From positions 1 to 52,539 of the forward strand of contig JABXHX010000064.1 of NCBI GenBank assembly GCA_013373385.1: 52,539 nt of DNA. Direction: 5' to 3'. The translations under genes and the position numbers were made by a program. Under the pieces are notes generated by a model. It searched no databases and had not been told where the DNA came from. It saw only the letters and a program-made list of their open reading frames with translations. Below, piece by piece: positions 16,431-23,567 of the stretch. Source of the stretch: Flavobacteriaceae bacterium (GTDB lineage: Bacteria > Bacteroidota > Bacteroidia > Flavobacteriales > Flavobacteriaceae). The first letter of the stretch is position 1; every line of letters starts with the position of its first letter.

Positions 16431-17268
16431 ATTTTTTGGGTAGTTCTTTTGTAATTGATATAGGTGCCTTGGTAAATGGATGTATAAACGCTAATGTTGA
16501 TGCGTGTAAATATAACCCTTTTCCTTTTAAGATTAATTCAGGATTTCCATATTCTTTATCTCCTAAAATTTGATTCCCAATAGAAGATAGGTGTATTCGT
16601 AATTGATGTTTTCTACCTGTTTTTGGAGATAGCTCTACTAAGTTTAAAGAATCGAAGCGTTTAGATGTTGCAGCTTTTAAAACACAATATGTTGTGAATA
16701 CTTCTTTATTTTCAATAGCTATATTAATTGTTCCTTTTTGTTTCATTTTACCGATACAAACAGCATGGTAAGTTTTTTGAATTTTTTTGTTTTCAAAAAG
16801 TTGACTAAACAATGTAATTGCACTACTTGTTTTTCCGATAAGTAAGAGTCCAGATGTAGGATAATCTAATCGATGTATTGGTTGGGGTCTAACTGCGTCC
16901 GACTGTTTACTTTTTTGTAAGTTTTGAGGCAATGCATTGGTAATGGTAACAAACTTATTTCCGCTTACCAATACTCCTGCTGGTTTATAAACAACAGCTA
17001 AATAATCATCTTCAAAAAGTACTTCTAAAGGAAGCTCTAGTCTTTTTAAATGTTGACTTTTTTCATCTTTAAATAATTCAATCTTTTCTCCACCAGTAAT
17101 AAATAATGCTGTTGACGCGGGTTGACTATTAACTAAAATCAAACCTTTTTTAATTGCTTTTTTGATTCCAGATTTAGTGGATGTAGAATTAAATATTCCA
17201 ACTGCATATTCTTGAAGTCTAATTGGATTTTCTTGTGGTAAAGCGATATGAGTTTCTGCTAATTGCAT
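16411..17268 (-). CDS. RluA-family RNA pseudouridine synthase
   Basis: 285 residues. An N-terminal S4-like RNA-binding part (about 15-80) is followed by the catalytic domain with IHRLDYPTSGLLLIGKT, where Asp135 is the nucleophile common to all pseudouridine synthases, and the later GRKHQLRIHLSSIGNQILGD. It modifies uridines in rRNA or tRNA; the exact site cannot be read. Its ATG overlaps the upstream VOC stop by one base (TAATG), so translation is coupled. The 3' end overlaps the convergent MocR gene by 20 bases. Confidence 0.92.
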   Translation of the reverse strand: MQLAETHIALPQENPIRLQEYAVGIFNSTSTKSGIKKAIKKGLILVNSQPASTALFITGGEKIELFKDEKSQHLKRLELPLEVLFEDDYLAVVYKPAGVLVSGNKFVTITNALPQNLQKSKQSDAVRPQPIHRLDYPTSGLLLIGKTSSAITLFSQLFENKKIQKTYHAVCIGKMKQKGTINIAIENKEVFTTYCVLKAATSKRFDSLNLVELSPKTGRKHQLRIHLSSIGNQILGDKEYGNPELILKGKGLYLHASTLAFIHPFTKAPISITKELPKKFKKIFP

Positions 17269-17690
17269 TACCTAGCAAATAGCTGAGTTATATCTTTAAA
17301 GGCCTTAAACTCTAATGCATTTCCTTCTGGATCATAAAAAAACATGGTTGCTTGTTCTCCAACTTTTCCTTTGAATCGAATATAAGGTTCTATTACAAAC
17401 TGAATTCCGTTTTCTTTTAAAGAGTCGGCTAAATCATGCCAAACATCCCATTCTAAAACCACTCCGAAATGAGGAACAGGAACATTATGCCCTTCTACTG
17501 GATTGGTTATTGGAGGTTCGTTTTTGTAACTCTCTTTTTGATGAATCACAAATTGATGTCCAAAGAAATCAAAATCTACCCATTTGTCAGAACTTCTTCC
17601 TTCTTTGCATTGTAAAATATCTCTGTAAAATGTTCTACAAACTTCTAAGTCTGCTACGGGTATTGCTAAATGAAAAGGTTGTGCTATCAT
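17268..17690 (-). CDS. VOC family protein, paralogue of the one at 369-782
   Basis: 140 residues of the vicinal oxygen chelate fold: [30 protein letters not shown] and [15 protein letters not shown]. It shares the distinctive [15 protein letters not shown] block with the first VOC protein and keeps the His and Glu positions expected for the metal. It lies in a tightly packed minus-strand operon (GGT, HEPN-like, VOC, RluA) with no spacing on either side. Substrate unknown. Confidence 0.87.
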   Translation of the reverse strand: MIAQPFHLAIPVADLEVCRTFYRDILQCKEGRSSDKWVDFDFFGHQFVIHQKESYKNEPPITNPVEGHNVPVPHFGVVLEWDVWHDLADSLKENGIQFVIEPYIRFKGKVGEQATMFFYDPEGNALEFKAFKDITQLFAR

Positions 17691-18116
17691 TTATTTTTCT
17701 TTTATAATTTCTGAAATATGATTGAAATTCTCATTTACTTGATATATGAAATCGGTATAAGTCCAAACATCAGAATCAAGTAGGTTATCTTTTTCAAGAA
17801 TTGAATTATCTTTTATATTTCTAAAAATAGAATAAATATTATGTGTTAGTTCATTCCTTTGAATTAAGAATTGATTTAAAATGAGAGATAAATTTTTATC
17901 AAATAGATTATTTTTTGAACCTATTGAAATTAATTTTCCAAGTGTCGCCTTTTCTAAAGTATCTTTTACATTATTTCTTTTGTAATAGAGAATCAATTCA
18001 GCTTCCAATTTGCTACTTAATAATGTAAATTTTCCTAACTCAATACAAAACTCTTTAGAGTTAAATAAGTGATAGTAGAAATCTATTCCTTTACTTGAAT
18101 TTCCTTTATACTTCAT
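17691..18116 (-). CDS. small helical protein with a HEPN-like R-x4-H motif
   Basis: 141 residues, predicted all-helical, no signal peptide. Residues 87-92 read RNELTH, an arginine followed by a polar residue and a histidine four residues further on, which is the layout of the HEPN RNase active site. HEPN domains occur in toxins, RNA-processing and defence proteins. No MNT nucleotidyltransferase antitoxin or other partner is adjacent. It lies between GGT and VOC with gaps of only 2 and 0 bases. The motif alone is weak evidence, and the protein may be an inactive or unrelated helical protein. Confidence 0.65.
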   Translation of the reverse strand: MKYKGNSSKGIDFYYHLFNSKEFCIELGKFTLLSSKLEAELILYYKRNNVKDTLEKATLGKLISIGSKNNLFDKNLSLILNQFLIQRNELTHNIYSIFRNIKDNSILEKDNLLDSDVWTYTDFIYQVNENFNHISEIIKEK

Positions 18117-18118
18117 TT

Positions 18119-19807
18119 CTAAAATCCAGCTGCTGCATCATCTCCACGTGGGTCTGCACCACCTTCTAATTTTCCGTTTGGTAGTACTAGAATCGCATCA
18201 ACTCTACCAATAATTAAAGAGTTACGTTCTAATAATTTATAGCCTAATTTGTTCAGTTTTGCTTTGGTAATACTATCAAATCCGTTTGGTTCCATTCTAA
18301 TATGATCTGGTTTCCATTGATGGTGGAAGCGAGCTTTGTTTACAGATTCTTGCATTCCCATATCATATTCAATCACGTTTAAAATATTTTGAGCAACCGA
18401 AGTAATAATAGTTGATCCTCCAGGAGTTCCAACAACCATTTTTAATTTCCCATCTTTTTCTACGATAGTTGGTGTCATAGAGCTTAACATTCTCTTTTCA
18501 GGAGCAATGGCGTTGGCTTCAGAACCTAATAATCCATATACATTTGGTACACCAGGTTTTGCGCTAAAATCATCCATTTCGTTATTTAAGAAAAATCCTG
18601 CTCCTTTTACCAATACTTTAGAACCATAACCGGTGTTTAATGTTGTTGTTACTGAAATTGCATTTCCAAACTGATCTACAATAGAGTAGTGAGTAGTTTG
18701 GTCACTTTCTTTTCCTAAAATTTTACCGTGAGAAACAGCATCAGAACTAGTAGCTTTATCCCATGAAAAAGTACGCATTCTGTTGTCTATGTATTTTTTA
18801 GCTAACAAACTATCAATAGGAACATCAACAAAATCAATATCTCCTAAATAATGAGCTCTATCTGCATAGGATCTTCGTTCGGCTTCTGTTAAAAGCTGAA
18901 TGTATTTTGTAGAATTATGCTCAATTCCACTTAAATCATAGGGCTCTATCGATTTTAAAATTTGTGCTAAACAAATACCACCACTTGCTGGTAATGTCAT
19001 AGAGGTAATTTTATAACCTTTATAATCAAACTCAATAGGTTTACGCCATACGGCTTTGTATTTTACTAAATCTTCTAAGGATATGATTCCGCCTAATTCA
19101 TTTACATAATCAACAAATAATTGAGCTGTTTTCCCTTTGTAGAATCCATCTTGTCCATTATCACGAATTCTCTCTAAAGTTTGAGCCAATTCTTCTTGTT
19201 GTAACAAATCACCTTCTTTCCATGCTCTATCAAATAAGATTTTATAATTGTTGGCTTTTTGAAAACGTTTACGTGTAGCGTTTAAAGCTTTTGCTTGTTT
19301 AGCAGTAACCTTAAAACCGTTACGAGCTAAATCTATTGAAGGTTGAATTAAGTCCTTAAAAGGCAAACTACCAAATTTATGATACACTTCAAAAATACCT
19401 GCAATTGAACCTGGAACACCAACTGAATGTATTCCAAAACTACTTTTATTAGGTATTACGTTTCCTGCTTTATCTAGGTACATATCTCTATTAGCTGTTA
19501 AGGGCGCTTTTTCTCTAAAATCTAAGGCTCCAGTTTTTCCGTCATTAGAGCGATATACCATAAATCCACCACCACCAATATTACCCGCAACCGGATACAC
19601 AACAGCCAATGCTAATTGTGTGGCTACCATGGCATCATACGCATTTCCTCCTTTTTTTAAGATATCTGAACCAATTTGTGAAGCTTCTGCTCTTGCTGAA
19701 ACGACCATAGCTTTTTCAGTAACTAAACCAACTACTTTTTCTTTGGTTGGTTCTGCACAACTGATAATTAATACTATAGTAAAGAATACGACTAGTAATT
19801 TTTTCAT
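18119..19807 (-). CDS. ggt: gamma-glutamyltransferase, lipoprotein
   Basis: I place the start at 19807, where MKKLLVVFFTIVLIISC begins: this gives a lipoprotein signal with Cys17 and avoids an 86-base overlap with the upstream gene that the longer ORF (from 19939) would create. The protein then has 562 residues. Key features are NAYDAMVATQLAL, GNIGGGGFMVYR, the processing site before Thr371 in DQTTHYSIVD (nucleophile after autocleavage), and the large/small subunit order. It hydrolyses glutathione and other gamma-glutamyl compounds in the periplasm or at the outer membrane. Confidence 0.94.
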   Translation of the reverse strand: MKKLLVVFFTIVLIISCAEPTKEKVVGLVTEKAMVVSARAEASQIGSDILKKGGNAYDAMVATQLALAVVYPVAGNIGGGGFMVYRSNDGKTGALDFREKAPLTANRDMYLDKAGNVIPNKSSFGIHSVGVPGSIAGIFEVYHKFGSLPFKDLIQPSIDLARNGFKVTAKQAKALNATRKRFQKANNYKILFDRAWKEGDLLQQEELAQTLERIRDNGQDGFYKGKTAQLFVDYVNELGGIISLEDLVKYKAVWRKPIEFDYKGYKITSMTLPASGGICLAQILKSIEPYDLSGIEHNSTKYIQLLTEAERRSYADRAHYLGDIDFVDVPIDSLLAKKYIDNRMRTFSWDKATSSDAVSHGKILGKESDQTTHYSIVDQFGNAISVTTTLNTGYGSKVLVKGAGFFLNNEMDDFSAKPGVPNVYGLLGSEANAIAPEKRMLSSMTPTIVEKDGKLKMVVGTPGGSTIITSVAQNILNVIEYDMGMQESVNKARFHHQWKPDHIRMEPNGFDSITKAKLNKLGYKLLERNSLIIGRVDAILVLPNGKLEGGADPRGDDAAAGF

Positions 19808-19853
19808 GATGTTTGGTTTTCTTGGTTGGAAAAGATACGGATTCTTTGATGAA

Positions 19854-20447
19854 TTACGAATTGTCAAATTCAAGTAATTTTTTATGGGTGAAACTTTGTA
19901 AATCCTTAAAGAATGTTGTAAAGTCTTGTTCAAATTCAAGGTTGAATTGTTGTAAATCTTCTACCGCTAAATGCATTTGAGATTTTTGTTTGGTTCTGTT
20001 ATTCATGCCATTTAATACACGTTGTATACCTTCTATAAATTGATAGTTGTACAGCCAATTGTATTCTATCATATACGGTAACATGTGCTGTGTTTTTTTA
20101 GGAAGTACCTGTCTGTTTTCTTGCAATAAATCATACACAGATTGTACATAAATATCTAATGGAATAGCAGAATAATCTCGCCAGTTTTTTGCTAAATAAT
20201 GATCGTAAAATATATCAATAATAACACCTTTGTAATGTTTGTAACGAGGATGTAGTCTACGCTTACTTTGTCTTACTATTGGATGTGCATCTGTAAATGT
20301 ATCTATTTCTCTATGCAATAGAATGCCTTGCTTTATTTCTTCAGCGTAATGTTCAAATTTATTTGCTCTAATTCCATCTGCCATAAAATTGCCAATAATA
20401 ATGTTGGTATTTTGTTGAGATAGGTATAAATGCGCCAAGAAATTCAT
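19854..20447 (-). CDS. acpH: acyl carrier protein phosphodiesterase-like protein (AcpH/DUF479)
   Basis: 197 residues when started at MNFLAHLYLS (20447), the usual N-terminus of the family; an upstream ATG at 20465 would add six residues. Landmarks are NFMADGIRANK, LLHREIDTFTDAHP and GVIIDIFYDHYLAKNW, whose His and Asp residues form the HD-like metal site. AcpH removes 4'-phosphopantetheine from acyl carrier protein. The next gene (ggt) starts 46 bases downstream. Confidence 0.88.
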   Translation of the reverse strand: MNFLAHLYLSQQNTNIIIGNFMADGIRANKFEHYAEEIKQGILLHREIDTFTDAHPIVRQSKRRLHPRYKHYKGVIIDIFYDHYLAKNWRDYSAIPLDIYVQSVYDLLQENRQVLPKKTQHMLPYMIEYNWLYNYQFIEGIQRVLNGMNNRTKQKSQMHLAVEDLQQFNLEFEQDFTTFFKDLQSFTHKKLLEFDNS

Positions 20448-20471
20448 AAGAGTAAATATAAACAAAAAGAT

Positions 20472-20500
20472 ATGTCATTTCGAGTGAAGTCGAGAAATCT
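20472..20500. repeat. dispersed REP-like imperfect palindrome
   Basis: ATTTCGAGTGAAGTCGAGAAAT is an imperfect inverted repeat of a kind I recall as very common between flavobacterial genes. It lies between the TlpA lipoprotein gene and acpH. No second copy was seen in this window. Confidence 0.5.
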
Positions 20501-20529
20501 ATCTAGCAAAATTAATGTTTACAAAAAAA

Positions 20530-21675
20530 TTACTTAAATAAATTATCCATGTCCTTAAATAGTTCTTTATCAGACCCAATATAAGTTTTAATTACATGAC
20601 CATTTTTGTCTAATAGAACTTTAGTTGGATAAACACGTATTTGAAATTTATCTACAAAATTATTTGTATCATTTTTTAAGTTACTACTTAAAATATTGTC
20701 CCACTTTATGTTCATTTTAGAAATTAATTCAGACAACTTATTTTTATTATCATTGCATGCTATGCCTAGAATTTCTAATTTTGAGTTATAATTCTTATAG
20801 TATTCTTTTAGCTTTGGAATTTCATCAATGCAAGGTCCACACCAAGAACCCCAAAAATCTATTAGCAAATACTTTCCTCTATAGTTTTTTAGATTGATTG
20901 TTTTTCCAGTAACTGTTTTAGTGTTTATTTCAGGAAATAAATAACCAGTTCTAAAAGCTTTAAATCCGTTTACCATTTTTGATAATTTGATTCCCCAAAA
21001 ACTAGCTTTTACTTCACTTGATAATTCATTAAATAGTTCAATAACCTTTTCTTTATTATTCGTGTTTATTACGTTAAATAAAAGCCAAGCAGAATATTCA
21101 TAGTTCTTATTTTTTTCTACAAAGCTTATAGCTAATTCAATTCTTTTAAAAAAAAGCTTTTTACTTTCTTCATTAATGAGTTTCTTAATAGAATCATTCC
21201 TTTGATTAATTGGATATGTTGATTTTTTTATTCTAAGTTGATGTGATTTTTCTAATAATTTTAAAAACTTTTTCCTTGCTTCTGAATGTTGTTCAGAAAA
21301 ATTATTACCATAAACAGAATAATCAATTATATTCTTATGGACTTTAGCATTTATATACATTTTATCTTTTTTATTCATCCAAAGATTGATAATATTTGCG
21401 CTAGACGTAATTAACTTTTTATTGCTTAATGCACTTGATTTTGGAACAATGGCAATTTTGTTTAGTTCATTAATACTAAGGAAGTATTTTAATTTTCCAT
21501 CACTTATATAAACAGTGTCAATTTTTTCTGAATTACTTAAAGGTGCCCATGACCCAATAAATATTGTATCCTTCTTTATTCCTTCAAAAAATATTGTAAT
21601 ATTAGTTTTACTTTTTTTGGTTGTACAGCTGTATGAAGCAAGTAGCATAAATACTATTAATTTAATCCTTTTCAT
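20530..21675 (-). CDS. TlpA-family thioredoxin-like lipoprotein
   Basis: 381 residues. Lipoprotein signal with the lipobox ASYSC (Cys17). The middle part, about 25-250, is a helical/beta region found ahead of thioredoxin domains in Bacteroidetes. The C-terminal domain begins KTVTGKTINLKNYRGKY and has the active site WCGPC (Cys279, Cys282) and the cis-proline segment RVYPTK. It should be an extracytoplasmic disulfide reductase. Its first 14 bases overlap the XRE regulator gene, so the two are coupled. The signal peptide suggests function in the periplasm. Confidence 0.9.
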   Translation of the reverse strand: MKRIKLIVFMLLASYSCTTKKSKTNITIFFEGIKKDTIFIGSWAPLSNSEKIDTVYISDGKLKYFLSINELNKIAIVPKSSALSNKKLITSSANIINLWMNKKDKMYINAKVHKNIIDYSVYGNNFSEQHSEARKKFLKLLEKSHQLRIKKSTYPINQRNDSIKKLINEESKKLFFKRIELAISFVEKNKNYEYSAWLLFNVINTNNKEKVIELFNELSSEVKASFWGIKLSKMVNGFKAFRTGYLFPEINTKTVTGKTINLKNYRGKYLLIDFWGSWCGPCIDEIPKLKEYYKNYNSKLEILGIACNDNKNKLSELISKMNIKWDNILSSNLKNDTNNFVDKFQIRVYPTKVLLDKNGHVIKTYIGSDKELFKDMDNLFK

Positions 21676-22090
21676 TCCTATGCTTTTTTTCTATTATATT
21701 TCCAACTATAATACCAATGGCTATGAATAAACTTGTGATAGAGTAAACAATTTCTTGTGCAATATCATTATAAGGTATAACTTTCATGTTTACTAATATC
21801 AAACCTATTAGAAAACCAAAAGAGCCTCCAAATAATATAAAGCCAATAATGAACCATGGTATTTGTTTTACTATTTTTTGTTCGTTAGTTATGTTGTTAA
21901 AATAGTTATCAGGTAGATTAAGAGCCTTTGTTAATCTATTTAAAGTGTCACCTCTAGGTGTGGTGTCATTATTTTCAATACGTTGAACCGTTCTTAAGCT
22001 TAAATTTGATATTTCACTTAATTCTTCTTGTGATAAGTTTTTTTCAATTCTAGTTTTTTTAATAACACTTGAAAGGTTTTGTTTTTTCAT
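21662..22090 (-). CDS. XRE-family HTH protein with two transmembrane segments
   Basis: 142 residues. Residues 8-61 form a Cro/C1-type helix-turn-helix (RIEKNLSQEELSEISNLSLRTVQRIENN). Residues about 73-95 and 108-131 are hydrophobic helices, so this is a DNA-binding domain tethered to the inner membrane. Such proteins may act as membrane-state sensors. It overlaps and precedes the TlpA lipoprotein gene, a likely regulatory or functional partner. Confidence 0.87.
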   Translation of the reverse strand: MKKQNLSSVIKKTRIEKNLSQEELSEISNLSLRTVQRIENNDTTPRGDTLNRLTKALNLPDNYFNNITNEQKIVKQIPWFIIGFILFGGSFGFLIGLILVNMKVIPYNDIAQEIVYSITSLFIAIGIIVGNIIEKKHRNEKD

Positions 22091-22108
22091 GAGATAATTT
22101 TAATAGCT

Positions 22109-22116
22109 CAAATGTA
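22109..22116 (-). promoter_or_regulatory. promoter -7 box for the XRE/TlpA pair
   Basis: Minus-strand TACATTTG, an exact TAnnTTTG match, 19 bases upstream of the XRE start codon. No clear -33 box at normal spacing. Confidence 0.5.
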
Positions 22117-22189
22117 GTATTATGTAGCTTTTAATTACCGTCAAAAAGAAAATTTATTTACGACATTAATATGACAATTATTTGTCAAA

Positions 22190-22224
22190 CAAAAAACCAC
22201 AATCAATTGATTGTGGTTTTTAAA
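22190..22224 (-). terminator. intrinsic terminator after dnaN
   Basis: A perfect 15-bp palindrome centred at 22206/22207 with A runs on the left and T runs on the right, 33 bases after the dnaN stop. Symmetric, so it could act in both directions. Confidence 0.8.
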
Positions 22225-22256
22225 TATCTATAAATCTAAGATTCTAATAATCTAGT

Positions 22257-23375
22257 TTAACTATTCAACATTACTGGCATTACCAACATGGTTACTTGTT
22301 CTCCTTCGTCTGTTCCGTCAATAGGTGTTAAGATTCCGGCTCTGTTTGGTAAAGACATTTCAATCAATACATCATTAGCATTTAGATTGTTTAACATCTC
22401 ACTTAAGAAACGCGAGTTGAATCCTATTTGCATATCGTCTCCTTGGTAATCACAGCTTAAACGCTCGTCTGCTTTGTTGGCGTAGTCTAAATCTTCTGCA
22501 GAAATGTTTAATTCTGTTCCTGCCATTTTTAATCTAATTTGATGTGTCGTTTTACTAGAGAAAATAGACACACGTTTTACAGAGTTTAAGAACGAAGCCC
22601 TATCAACAGTTAATTTATTTGGATTTTCTTTCGGAATGACCGCTTCGTAGTTTGGGTATTTTCCATCAATCAACCTACAAACCAATACAAAATTGTCAAA
22701 AGTAAACTTAGCATTCGAGTTGTTGTACTCAATAGTAACATCGCTATCAGCTCCGTTTAAAATTCCTTTTAATAAGTTCAAAGGTTTTTTAGGCATGATA
22801 AACTCAGCACTTTCGTTTGCTGTTACATCTGTACGCGCATATTTTACCAATTTGTGAGCATCTGTAGCTACAAAAGTTAAGCTTTCTGGGCTAAACTGAA
22901 AGAATACACCACTCATAACCGGACGTAAATCATCATTACCAGCAGCAAAAATAGTTTTAGAAATGGCTGTTGCTAACACATTGGCTGGAATTACAGTACT
23001 ACTTGGTGCAGCTAAAGAAACCGCTTTTGGAAATTCATCGCCATTAAAAAAGGCCATGTCGTATTTTCCTTGGTCAGAGCTAATTTCAATTGTACTTTCT
23101 CCTTCTGTTTTAAACGTTAAAGGTTGATCTGGAAATGTTTTTAAAGTGTCTAATAATAATCTTGCAGACACAGCTATGGCACCAGTAGAGTCAGACTCAA
23201 CTGCTACAACAGCACTCATAGTAGTTTCTAAATCAGAAGCCGAAACTTTTAATTCGTTTTCTGATAATTCAAATAAGAAATTATCTAAAATTGGTAGTGT
23301 GTTGTTGCTATTAATTACACCTCCAAGCACTTGAAGTTGTTTTAATAATTGTGAGCTTGATACTATAAATTTCAT
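22257..23375 (-). CDS. dnaN: DNA polymerase III sliding clamp, beta subunit
   Basis: 372 residues, the usual length, with three clamp domains. Typical segments are MKFIVSSSQLLKQLQVLGGVI at the N-terminus, RPVMSGVFFQF, FVATDAHKLVKYA and the C-terminal MLVMPVMLNS (hydrophobic pocket edge and the usual M-P-M ending). The clamp tethers DNA polymerase III and recruits repair factors. As is usual in Bacteroidetes, it is not next to dnaA. It stands alone, divergent from the PIG-L gene, with its own promoter and terminator. Confidence 0.97.
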   Translation of the reverse strand: MKFIVSSSQLLKQLQVLGGVINSNNTLPILDNFLFELSENELKVSASDLETTMSAVVAVESDSTGAIAVSARLLLDTLKTFPDQPLTFKTEGESTIEISSDQGKYDMAFFNGDEFPKAVSLAAPSSTVIPANVLATAISKTIFAAGNDDLRPVMSGVFFQFSPESLTFVATDAHKLVKYARTDVTANESAEFIMPKKPLNLLKGILNGADSDVTIEYNNSNAKFTFDNFVLVCRLIDGKYPNYEAVIPKENPNKLTVDRASFLNSVKRVSIFSSKTTHQIRLKMAGTELNISAEDLDYANKADERLSCDYQGDDMQIGFNSRFLSEMLNNLNANDVLIEMSLPNRAGILTPIDGTDEGEQVTMLVMPVMLNS

Positions 23376-23404
23376 CGATGTATTTTTTATTGCATATAGA
23401 CTTA

Positions 23405-23412
23405 CAAATATA
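23405..23412 (-). promoter_or_regulatory. dnaN promoter -7 box
   Basis: Minus-strand TATATTTG, 30 bases upstream of the dnaN ATG. The -33 side is weak. Confidence 0.55.
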
Positions 23413-23440
23413 TTCTAAATAAGTGATTTTAAAAATATAT

Positions 23441-23449
23441 TTATCAACA
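23441..23449 (+). promoter_or_regulatory. DnaA-box-like nonamer
   Basis: TTATCAACA, one base from the consensus TTATCCACA, located 66 bases upstream of dnaN and upstream of its -7 box. A single site; it could regulate dnaN or be chance. Confidence 0.3.
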
Positions 23450-23536
23450 GTTTTTAACCAAATTGTTAGGTAAATTACAAACGTTATAATTATGTTAATA
23501 CCCCATAATAAAATCATTGTCGAATCATTAAAATAG

Positions 23537-23544
23537 TATATTTG
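23537..23544 (+). promoter_or_regulatory. promoter -7 box of the PIG-L gene
   Basis: TATATTTG, 24 bases upstream of the start codon at 23568. Confidence 0.6.
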
Positions 23545-23567
23545 TTAAGACTACTAATTACTTTTTA

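Noticed and set aside
19808..19939. Longer start of gamma-glutamyltransferase
   Set aside because: It would place 44 non-conserved residues before a perfect lipoprotein signal and overlap acpH by 86 bases.
20472..20500. Attachment site or IS end
   Set aside because: Only a single short imperfect palindrome, with no recombinase or target duplication nearby; better explained as a REP-like repeat.
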